Source of the DNA: Amaurobius ferox
Lineage: Eukaryota > Arthropoda > Arachnida > Araneae > Amaurobiidae
Assembly: GCA_951213105.1 (NCBI GenBank)
Contig: OX578153.1
Span: 54,312,020 to 54,376,019, forward strand
Reading direction: 5' to 3'
DNA: 64,000 nucleotides
The notes below the pieces were generated by a model that saw nothing but the letters and a program-made list of their open reading frames with translations, had not been told where the DNA came from and searched no databases. Shown here one piece after another: positions 55,121 to 64,000 of the stretch; positions within the stretch are counted from its first letter, which is position 1; each line of letters starts with the position of its first letter. The translations under genes and the position numbers were made by a program.

Positions 55121-55979
55121 CAATTTTCCCTACAATACACAGTAATGTATAGGGCAAGTATTAGATTCGTGTCGAAAATCGCAACAACGAGTTTTCGACG
55201 GATCTACGCGTTTCGAGCACACTAGAACTCGAAAAAAACTGTTTTTAACTTGACGTATATGTATGTGTGTGTCTGTCTGTGCAATGTATGTATCCACACT
55301 AGCTCAAAAACTAATTGGCTAAATTTCTCAAAATTTGGCAGATTGTGTGTTACCCTAGTACTGGTTAGATTTTACTACGATTCGAAAATAAAGTACCATC
55401 CTTTTTTTACAAAATAGCCCGCCGAAAAAGTATGTATCCAAACTAGCTGAAAAGTAATTGACCAAATTTCACAAAATTTGGTAGATAAATCACCTGTGGG
55501 ACATTTTAGCGCTGATTTAATTTCGATACGATTCGGGAAGACAATTCATTCTTTTATTTTGCAAAAAGGCTCTTAAAAATTACCAGAATCTAAAGTAAAA
55601 AACTACACACGCGCAAATACCCTTTCTGATAGGTCGGACGGTCTGGGTCTCAACCACAACATGCTCAAATGCAACAATTAGATGCCTTTCTTATACGTAG
55701 TTTTGAACGACGAAGATGAATAAGACCAACCCCATACCTCAAGGACGAACCGTTCTCGAGATATTTTAGTTTTTCGTTTTTCTACCCCGTCGCCTTTGAA
55801 AATATGTACAGTCGCCAAATGAAAACGAAAATGGAAATAAAACTGAAAATTCGGTGTATTTTCAAATACCTGTGTTATTTTGTGCTGTTAAACTCAATTT
55901 AATGAATTTTAAAAGAAATAAGGTAAAAATGATTTTAAGTCTGTAAGAAAAGTCTTGTGCTGCTCAAGCCAGATTTTTT
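55121..55979 (+). mobile_element. Family B element, copy B7, diverged, in tandem with B6
   Basis: Starts TTTTCCCTACAATACACAGT 11 bp after B6 ends, and ends TGCTCAAGCCAGATTTTTT. A short SINE fragment interrupts it at 55620-55661. Confidence 0.72.
55620..55661 (+). mobile_element. Tail fragment of the 5S-headed SINE
   Basis: CCTTTCTGATAGGTCGGACG then GTCTGGGTCTCAACCACAAC equals the last 40 bp of the SINE at 15707-16088 with two differences. The flanks CACGCGCAAATA and CATGCTCAAATG agree at nine of twelve positions, while other B copies have this segment once. A severely 5'-truncated retroposed copy is the likely reading. Confidence 0.7.
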
Positions 55980-56101
55980 GTATTTATTTTACTTAATAAT
56001 GTATATAATTACCCATATATAAGAGAATGAGTGATAGAGTTATTATACACAGTTAAAAAAGCTTAAAGAATGCGCTATCTGAAATAGAATTGTTGCAAAC
56101 G
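55980..56101. other. Spacer
   Basis: AT-rich, nothing recognised. Confidence 0.4.
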
Positions 56102-56682
56102 TGTAATATTCCCTCACTGGCGTCTTTAGTTTTGGCTTTCGTCTCTTTCGCAGACGAAATGGCTCCACTGGATTGTTTTCTCCGGAAGACAGCGGCACGA
56201 GCATTCTTTCTCATGACGTTATTCTAGGGTTTCCATTTTCGGAATTTAGGAGGAAGGTTGTCAGATTCGGCGTTTTATCGTCAATTTGGCGACATTTGTT
56301 TCCTTCCATAATGTTTGAGAAAGACCACGAAATAACCAATAGGCTTCGAGATATTGGATAATTCTAGAAATTTCTATAGAGAGAGCCTATAAAATGGAGT
56401 CATTATTCAGCGCGAGTTCAGTTGACAAGATACGAACTACAGTGAACTGTGACTTTTGTCAATGTTTTGAGAATAGTAGCGGCTGTTTTGTGAAATTATT
56501 TTCCTCAGTATTTTGAGAATAATATTGCTTATTTTGTGAAATTAGTGGAACATTTAAGTGCTGTTTGATTGTATATTGTTCCTGTTTACTTTGTGCTTGT
56601 GAATAAACATAAGTCAACCAGAAACTTGGACTCATTCTTTTTTGCGTGTACACTCACGATACCTGAGGATATGTTCGTAACA
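56102..56682 (+). mobile_element. Candidate solo LTR, 581 bp
   Basis: TGTAATATTCCCTCACTGGC to GATATGTTCGTAACA gives TG...CA ends. CCTATAAAATGG at 56387 could be a TATA box, CGAGTTCAGTTGACAAGATA an initiator region, and GAATAAACATAAG (AATAAA at 56602) the poly(A) signal, with about 75 bp of U5 after it. The order is right for an LTR. No target duplication is visible (AACG before, GTAT after), and there is no internal sequence beside it. Frames at 56173 and 56459 are not supported. Confidence 0.45.
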
Positions 56683-56905
56683 GTATTTGACCATACAACA
56701 AGTATTTGACCATAGATGTTGATTAAATATAGCCAAAACTCTACCAAGATTTTTATACAGAATGATATATTAAATTAGAAAATAAAAGAGAAATTCATAA
56801 AGGAGCCTTTATATGGGGGCAAATTATATGCACACTTCCTTCTTGATAGAATCATAAAGCATTTTTTCTCTTTTGCATACTTATTTCGTACAGTCATACG
56901 AATTT
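56683..56905. other. Spacer with a 20-bp duplication
   Basis: GTATTTGACCATA occurs twice at 56683-56715. Otherwise unassigned. Confidence 0.4.
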
Positions 56906-57615
56906 TAAGAAAATCCAGAAGTGACATTTCCAGAACTGGTAATGTTAATCCTTAGCAAAACCCTTTCTCCTCTGAAATTAGATTCTGAATCCATATCATT
57001 CATCCTGTAAGTTATATTAATAGCCAATCTTGTGAAATAGATGTTTCAAAAAAATATTTTGAACCGGAAGTGAAAAAAAAACGGAAGTGGAAATCCCCAG
57101 TGACGTCCCCTACATCTTACGGAATTTGATGTTAAATTCATATCAGTCATCATCTAAATTCAATCTATCACCGATCCTATGAAATAGATTCAAGGAAAAT
57201 GTAAATTTTCGAATTGGAAGTGACATATCCAAATCTGGAAGTGGAAATCCGTAGTAAGCCCCCCACTCCCTTTAGAATTTAACGCTAAATCCATATCAAT
57301 CACCATCTACACCCTATTTATAGCCAATCTTATTAAATAGATGTTGCATGGAAAAAATTGATCTGAAAGTGGATAAAGAACAAGAAGTGGATATTCTTAG
57401 GGAATCACTTTATTGTTTCTAAAATTTGATCCCTATCAATTATTATCTAAGATCTGTTTATATCCAATCTTGAGAAATAGATGTTTCAAGCAAAACGAAA
57501 TTTTTTTTAACTGGAATTAAAGATCCATATGGGATTCTCCGGAATCTGATGCTGAATCTATATCAGTCATCATCTAATATCTATTTATAGCAGATCCTGA
57601 GAAATAAATGCTTCA
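56906..57615 (+). repeat. About 142-bp minisatellite, five degenerate units
   Basis: The anchor TGAGAAATAGATGTTTCA or a variant lies near 57033, 57181, 57334, 57474 and 57601. Between anchors are GGAAGTGGAAATCC, TTTGATGCTAAATCCATATC and AGTCATCATCTA. Spacings of 148, 153, 140 and 127 bp show drift. Confidence 0.75.
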
Positions 57616-58040
57616 AAAATTGTTTAGTCGAATCAATAGTATGGAAAAAATTATGTCATCAATAAATATAGTGTCTAATACGCGACAATTTTCCATTTTC
57701 AATCAAATGTGCTCAAACTGTTTAATTATATGCCACTTTCTAGAAGTATTAAAATTGGTAATACGTTGCCTTCAGAAAAAAAGTTTACTTCAATAACTAT
57801 AAAGTTTAATTTTCGGTAACTTAAAATATTTTCCAGCAAATAAAAAGTAAAAGAAACACAAGCATTTATACTTTCAACTCTTCTCCTTTAAAGCTTTTAA
57901 AAAACACAGAATTAGAGAAAATTTTGCTGATTTATTGTCTGGAACAATCTGAGATATTCATTATTCGTTTGTATAACAGTATAGAATTGCTGTTTAAAAG
58001 TATCAATTAGCTACGGATGTAGACTGCCTTTTCAAGGATA
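57616..58040. other. Unassigned AT-rich sequence
   Basis: A 62-codon frame overlaps the end of the minisatellite; no motif. Confidence 0.4.
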
Positions 58041-59515
58041 AAAAATCTGATGTGGGCGGCACATTACTTTCCTTATATAATGCAATAAAATTACTACTTT
58101 TAAAATTAAAAAATAATGTATATGATTCACGGTACTGTGTTTTTATCGTTAAATTGTACATTTGGCAATTTTCCGGATGACAACATGTAAAACTATTTCA
58201 AAGTACCCAATTAACTTATATTCTGTACAACTCTAAATAAACAATTATCAGCATCTTCGATAAGAGATATAGTCCACATATTAAAATATTTTAACAATAT
58301 ATTCACCAATTTGGCGTCATTTTCATTACTTTAGCGTCATTTTTGGAATTTTGACGATAATTTTGACATTCTGGAGCTGAATATCGCTAGGTTGGCGATA
58401 CTTTGCAAAATTATTTGCTAAGTTCGCCAAATACATCACCAAATGTTACTGACAAACGCAGAGAAAAACATGTCTTATATACTAAAAGATATGGCCGTCA
58501 AACGACGGAAATCAGAATTTGCGAAACATTGCTTCCCATATGGGGTAATTTTTATCAATTTGTCGACATTTTTGTCACTTTGGCAACATGTAAAATAGTC
58601 CCGAAGTTGGCAACGTCCCGCTAAATTTTTCGCCAAGCGACACCGACGTACGGAAAGACGGAGATATGAGTTATTCTTATAGTCTACTCTTATGTTGATT
58701 CCAAGATATTGAACTTTTATCAATTAATCGTCATTTTCATTGATTTAGCGTCATTTTTATCGATGTGACCACAATTTCGTCAATTTAACAACATTTAAAA
58801 AAAATCGCCAAGTTGGCGACATTCCGCCAAATTCGTCACCAAAATCTCGCCTTGCATTATGGACGGAAAAATGAGCGTTCTATTCGAGTCCAAATACAAA
58901 AGTATTACCCAAAATAATTTTCTCATAAATGAAACGAGCTAAATCCAAAAAAATGATATTCCCAAATTCATCGCATGATATTACATATGAAAGGTGAACA
59001 TATTTCGCAATAGTTAATACTTTTTTATTTTATGTGACTTTTTGATAAATTTATTTAAGAAATGTGTATTATCTCGAGAACGGTTTATACTAGCGTTCTA
59101 AAGTTTATGTCAATCATTTTGTAATGTCAAATTGTGTAAGATATAACTATTTACGTACCTTTATTAAATATTTTGATTTTTTGATGATTTTTTCATAATT
59201 TCAGTCGAAAATTTAAGGGTTCTGAACATTCGATTGTGTTTAAAAACAATAAGATTTCATTATTCACGGATTGTAATTTTTGTACCAAATTTCGTTTGAA
59301 TATTTCTATTCGTTCATCAGATATCGTCTCCACAGCCTCACTAACACACACACATGCAAACACACACGCACACACACAGACATCATCTCAAAAACGTTTG
59401 ATTCGTGTTCAGAGATGTTTGAAACGTGCTCTCTCGTCGAAAACTCGAATTCGTATTTGCGACCCCGTCACAAGACTTTCCTTATGCATTGTACTATGTC
59501 GTATATAAGGCAAGT
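58041..59515 (-). mobile_element. Family A element, copy A12, long divergent variant
   Basis: At 1,475 bp it is half as long again as other A copies. AAAAATCTGATGTGGGCGGC opens it and TATATAAGGCAAGT closes it. The extra 500 bp at about 58130-58650 contain a second, degraded version of the GGCGA/TCGCC block (CTAGGTTGGCGATACTTTGC, TCGCCAAATACATCACC) and TGTCACTTTGGCAACATG before the normal block at 58800-58855. Confidence 0.72.
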
Positions 59516-59654
59516 AAAAACAGAGCACTAACACCAATGAAGGCAAAATCGTGTTGTTCTTGCCTTCATTAGTGATGGGGATCAATTGGAGGTAATCATG
59601 GAGGTAAAGGAGTTTCATAATTAAGTAAGGATTGTCCTGAATTATCATCTATAT
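59516..59654. other. Spacer with small inverted repeat
   Basis: CACCAATGAAGGCAAAATCG and TTCTTGCCTTCATTAGTGA form a hairpin with 12-bp arms at about 59531-59575. Confidence 0.45.
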
Positions 59655-60913
59655 ATTAAAACAAGAAAGATCAATCAAGCTTAAAGCATTGATTATGAAA
59701 CACTTTCCAACTTCAATGCAATTTTATTTAAACAAGTCTGAAATACAATACATTCCTCGATAATATTTTGAAACTTATCACAATACTGCATTAATTTATT
59801 ATATTTGAAAACTTAAACCTTCATCGAAAAAAATGAACTTCATTCAAATGACGGCATTAAAATATAAATTGCCTGGTTTAAACATCTCTAAAATGTTATA
59901 CATTCCTCGGTAATAGTTTTAGAATTATCATAATACTACGATAATTTATTATATTTGAAAACTTTATCGAAAACAACTGAAATTAATTCAAATGACGTCA
60001 TAGAAAAAATAACACGCCTGGATCTATCTCTCTATAAAAACAGCATTTCATTCATAACATTTTCCCATTCATGTCATTCATCACAATACTATAATAATTT
60101 ATTTTATTTAAACATTTTGTTTAAGACCATGGAGCTACAAAAAATTAAACTCTATGCTTGAAACTTCATCGAAAAAAATCGTCCTTCTCTTTATGAAATC
60201 AATTAATATTTCATTCATATCAGCCATGCAGACTCCATGGACTAAATTATTTTGTGTTAAAAAAATACAGGAATTCTAATACAACTCATTCTATATATTT
60301 TGCTGTTTACATTTTACATAGGTGAAAAATAGGCTTAGTTGTAGAAATAATCAAATTTAGATGAGCATTTAAACTCAAATATATTGTCATTGCGTTGTTT
60401 CAGTATGTAGATGTACAGAATTTAAGCAAAAATAAAGTAGTTTTTGGACGGATACAACACTCAATATGAATTAAAAAGAACTTTAAAAAAATCAAGATTT
60501 TGAAACAAGATGGATGTCATATATCATTTTGAAGTGGGTCATGTGATCGTTTCATATCATGGTCACGTGATCGTTTCATATAAGAGGTGTAATTATTATT
60601 TTAATTTTTATTTTAAAAACTACTGAATATATTTCGCTGAATTTTTTTTTATATATTTAATGGAACAATTTGAATATTACCTAAAATTTTCGAAGCAATT
60701 TGTGAATTTTATATCCGCTTAAAAAATGTTTGAAAAATTAGGTCCCATAGGGCTCAATGTATTTCATGTTTTCGACCCGGGTTCAATCCAAAACTAATTG
60801 GGTAATATTATTCATTTATATTCCCATTGGTTCTACAGACCGTCTGAACAACATACTAAAATTTCATTTTGATTAAGTCATTTTTACGGCAGTTATCGTG
60901 CTAACGGACAGGC

Positions 60914-60944
<31 letters not shown>

Positions 60945-60993
60945 ATGAACAAAGTCATAAACACTTTTCAACTTTGTTGTAAAGTGTTAAAAA
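59655..60993 (-). mobile_element. Family C element, copy C6
   Basis: Complete and very close to C4 throughout, including the three 150-bp internal segments. The (CAGA)n tract is at 60908-60943. A CRE lies at 59993 and TATAAAAA at 60033. It abuts family G at its 5' end. Confidence 0.85.
59993..60040 (+). promoter_or_regulatory. CRE-like site and TATA box in C6
   Basis: TGACGTCA and TATAAAAA, 40 bp apart because CTATCT is inserted before the TATA box relative to C4. Confidence 0.4.
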
Positions 60994-61240
60994 ACGCCAA
61001 TATCGTTTGAAACAATCATTCAGGTGGCGTTGAGATAAGATAAATAGTCCTAAATTGCATGCATTTCTGTGGCAAATGGCTTAAAATATTTATTTAAACC
61101 GTCCATTTTGTATAAATAGATTATTAGAGCAATGAAAAGCAGAACTAAAACAATAAAGAATATTCCCACACACTCAAAATTATTTTACCTTTCAATTTAT
61201 TTTTATCTCCCTATATTGTATACTCTGCCTTCGAACAATG
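60994..61240 (-). repeat. Interspersed repeat family G, copy G3
   Basis: The reverse complement follows G1: GATAAAAATAAATTGAAAGG, ATTCTTTATTGTTTTAGTTC and CAGAAATGCATGCAATTTAG, ending AACGATATTGGCGTTTTT. C6 and A13 sit directly on its two sides. Confidence 0.65.
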
Positions 61241-61966
61241 AAAAAAAAATCTGATGTGGGCAGCACATGACTTTCCTTATATAATGCAATGAATTTACTA
61301 CTTTTACAGTAAAAAAATAAATTATTATTATAGTAGATATTTATATTCGTCAATGAGTCGTCATTTTCAATGATTTAGCGTCATTTTTATCCATTTGGCG
61401 AAATTTTCGTTAAGTTGGCGACATCCCACCAAATTCGTCACCAAAATCTTGCCAAGCGTTATGGACGGGGAAATAAGTTATTCTTACAATAGATAAATGA
61501 CTATTGGCGATCAAATACAAAAGTATTACTCAAAGTATTTTTTTTTCATGAATAAAACGAGCTATATCCACGAGAATGATGTCCCAAATTTATCGCATGG
61601 TATTACATATGAAAAGTGAACATGCTTCCCAATAGGAAGTATATTTTCTTTATCTTATATGATATTTTGATAATTTTTTTAAAAATGTGCAATATCTCTT
61701 GAACGGTTCATGTTAGAGTTCTAAAATTTATGTCTATCGTTTTCTAATGAAAAATTACATAAGAAATGTCTATTTGCGTTACTTTACTAGAGGTTTTGAT
61801 TTTTTGACGATTTTTTCAAAATTTCACTCGATAATTTAGGGGGTTCTGTATATCCTATTGCGTATAAAAACAATAGACTTCCAGTGTTTACGGATTGTGA
61901 TTTTTGTACCAAATTTGGTTCGAATCGGTCCATTCGTTCGTCAGTTATCGTCTCCACAGACTCACT

Positions 61967-62002
<36 letters not shown>

Positions 62003-62131
62003 GACATCACTTCAAAAATGTTTGATTCGTGATCAGGGATGCTTGAAACGTGCTCTCCCGTCGAAAACTTGAATTCGAATTTTTGACCCCGTCACAATAC
62101 TTTCCTTATACATTATGTATATAAGGAAAGT
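61241..62131 (-). mobile_element. Family A element, copy A13
   Basis: From AAAAAAAAATCTGATGTGGG to TATATAAGGAAAGT. Part of the GGCGA block is deleted (AAATTTTCGTTAAGTTGGCG at about 61405). The (CA)n tract is at 61966-61998. Confidence 0.82.
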
Positions 62132-63048
62132 AAAAATCTGATATGGGCAGCACATGACTTTCCTTATATAATGCAATGAATTTACTACTTTTACAGCAAA
62201 AAAAATAGATTATTCTTACAGTAGATTCTTTTTAAGATACTGAATTTTCGTCAATTAGTCGTCATTTTCATTGATTTAGCGTCATTTTTATCCATTTGTG
62301 AAATTTTCGTTAATTTGGCAACATTTAAAAAAATCGCCAAGTTGGCGACATTTCGCCAAATTCGTCGCCAAAATCTCGCCAACCGTTATGGACGGAGAAA
62401 TAAGTTATTCTTATACCAAATAAATGACGATTGGGGTTCAAATACAAAAGTATTACTCAAAGTATCTTTCCTCATGAATGGAACAAGCTAGATCCACGAG
62501 AAGGACGTCACTAAATTTATCTCACGATATTACATATGAAAAGTGAACATATTTCACAGCAGTTAATATTTTTTTAATTTATGGGATTTTTTGATACATT
62601 TATTTTAAAAAATGCGCAATATCTCTAGAACGGTTATACTAGCGTTCTAAAGTTTATGTCAATCGTTTTCTAGTGAAAAATTGCATAAGAAATGTCTTTT
62701 TGCATAACTTTATTTAATGGTTTTAATTATTTGATGATTTTTTCAAAATTTTATTCGAAAATTTAGGGGGTTCTGAACATTCGATTGTGTTTAAAAACAA
62801 TAGACTTCCAGTATTCACATATTGTAATTTTTGTACCAAATTCCATTCGAATCACTGCATTCGTTCATGAGATATCATCTCCACAGACTCACTGAAACGC
62901 ACACGCGCACATACACACACAGACATCACTTCAAAAATGTTCGATTCGAGATCAGGGATGCTTGAAACGTGCTCTCCCGTCGAAATCTCGAATACGAATT
63001 TTCGACCCCATCACAATACTTGCCTTATACATTATACTATATATATGA
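62132..63048 (-). mobile_element. Family A element, copy A14, head-to-tail with A13
   Basis: AAAAATCTGATATGGGCAGC follows the A13 palindrome with no intervening base. It ends near CTTGCCTTATACATTATACT, where the outer arm of its palindrome is degraded. The simple-repeat tract is reduced to ACGCACACGCGCACATACAC. Confidence 0.8.
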
Positions 63049-63595
63049 GAATTCTCCTTTAACGTTTGAAATAAAATTAGATTTGGTTCCTTTAAACAGG
63101 GCTATATTCCATTATCCATTAACCACTTTTAAAAGGTTAACTTTTATTAGGTTAACACTTATTAAAAGAGCTATCAGTACAGAAAGAGACGAGAAAAACT
63201 TATTTTTAATTAAAGTTTTTTAGAAGAATGTATTTATATTGGAAGTTACATGATAAAATGATATCATAATTTAAATATCTCGAATCTTCAGACTAAATGA
63301 ACACGCAAAGTCTCAGAAGAGAAACTATAATCGATTGAAAAGTCACCTTCCTTTACAAACGCTGGCATAGAATCAGGATATAAATTAGGTCATCCTGTGA
63401 AAATGAATTATCAGTATTCGGAGGGGAAGAAATATTGCTTTTACCGCATTAAATGGACCCGCGAGAAATTGACACTGATGTACGATGCCGTGAATAGCTT
63501 GGTGCTGGTAATGATCAATCACGCCTACACAGTAAAAAATTCTGCAATCTTTGCTCATTTCGTTCAGCTACTTTGTTGATAATTTCGTCAAACTA
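63049..63595. other. Unassigned; contains a 60-codon frame
   Basis: The plus-strand frame 63397-63579 (MKMNYQYSEGKKYCFYRIKW, then TREKLTLMYDAVNSLVLVMI) is not low-complexity and sits in a locally GC-richer stretch, outside the listed repeats. It could be a gene or retroelement fragment. I recognise no family, and upstream in-frame support is lacking. Confidence 0.25.
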
Positions 63596-64000
63596 ATAAA
63601 AAAGCAAGAAAGATCAATCATGCTTAAAGCATTGATTATGAAACACTTTCCAACTTCAATGCAATTTTATTTTAAAAAGTCGAAAATGCAATACATCCTC
63701 GTATAATTCCTCGGTAATATTTTAAAACTTATCACAATACTGCATTGATTTATTATACTATTTGAAAACTTAAACCTTCATTGAAAAAAATGAACTTCAT
63801 TCAAATGACGGCATTGAAATATAAATTGCCTGGTTTAAATATCTCTAAAATGCAATACATTCCACGGTAATATTTTTAAAACTATCATAATACTACGATA
63901 ATTTATTATATTTGAAAACTTCATAGAAAACAACTGAAATAAAATCAAATGACGTCATAGAAAAAATAACACGCCTGGATCTCTCTATAAAAGCAGGATT
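63596..64000 (-). mobile_element. Family C element, copy C7, cut by the window edge
   Basis: Begins AAAAAGCAAGAAAGATCAATC with hairpin ATCATGCTTAAAGCATTGAT, passes two of the internal segments, and reaches the CRE (TGACGTCA at 63950) and TATAAAAG (63986) before the end. The element should continue for about 900 bp beyond the window. Confidence 0.85.
63950..63993 (+). promoter_or_regulatory. CRE-like site and TATA box in C7
   Basis: Same 36-bp spacing as in C4. Confidence 0.4.

Overview
The window reads as AT-rich, repeat-saturated animal nuclear DNA with no intact protein-coding gene that I can recognise. The repertoire is arthropod-like: Helitrons and Helentron-like elements, a Penelope-like retroelement, a Tc1-type transposon, a Jockey-like LINE end, an hAT MITE, tRNA- and 5S-derived SINEs, and many (CA)n tracts. 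A chelicerate, perhaps a spider, is my best guess; that is inference. Nearly every open frame over 60 codons lies inside a repeat.

The dominant content is four families, here called A, B, C and D, with one shared plan. Each has an asymmetric terminal inverted repeat of about 12-14 bp: at the very 5' end (ACTTTCCTTATATA in A, ACTTTCCCTGCA in B, AACACTTT-CAAC in C, ACTTTCTYATAC in D) and, inverted, just inside a short 3' tail. That tail carries a small hairpin. A simple-repeat tract lies 100-150 bp from the 5' end. Insertions fall in T-rich sites without target duplication, often as head-to-tail tandems. This matches non-autonomous Helentrons (HINE/DINE-1-like). They cover roughly half of the window. 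About 14 A, 7 B, 7 C and 7 D copies or fragments are listed.

Layout. 0.6-2 kb: minisatellite and A1. 4.0-9.6 kb: a Penelope-like element (RT thumb, then GIY-YIG) split by two tandem canonical Helitrons at a clean A/T site. 10.0-11.5 kb: tandem B1/B2. 12.2-12.5 kb: tRNA-like SINE. 13-14 kb: C1. 14.8-16.2 kb: broken Tc1 transposase carrying a 5S-headed SINE with a 14-bp target duplication. 16.8-24 kb: A, C and D copies plus a degenerate minisatellite. 24-28 kb: foldback, a TIR-bounded 1-kb unit, and D4 carrying the second tRNA-like SINE. 28.5-34.5 kb: A5, then C3 split by an A array, then B3 inside another repeat. 34.6-38 kb: short minisatellites, a GTGAC-rich island and a 69-bp satellite. 38.7-40.4 kb: A8 nested in B4. 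40.8-43.4 kb: LINE end, tRNA-like dimer, C4. 45-50 kb: solo-LTR candidates, D7, hAT MITE, family G. 50-56 kb: A9, C5, A10, A11, B6, B7. 56-64 kb: a second LTR candidate, a 142-bp minisatellite, A12, C6, A13/A14 and C7, which runs off the end.

The nestings give a relative order: A8 is younger than B4, the A6/A7 array than C3, the second tRNA-like SINE than D4, the 5S SINE than the Tc1 copy, and the Helitron pair than the Penelope fragment. Three or four short stretches could be host exons but are unproven.
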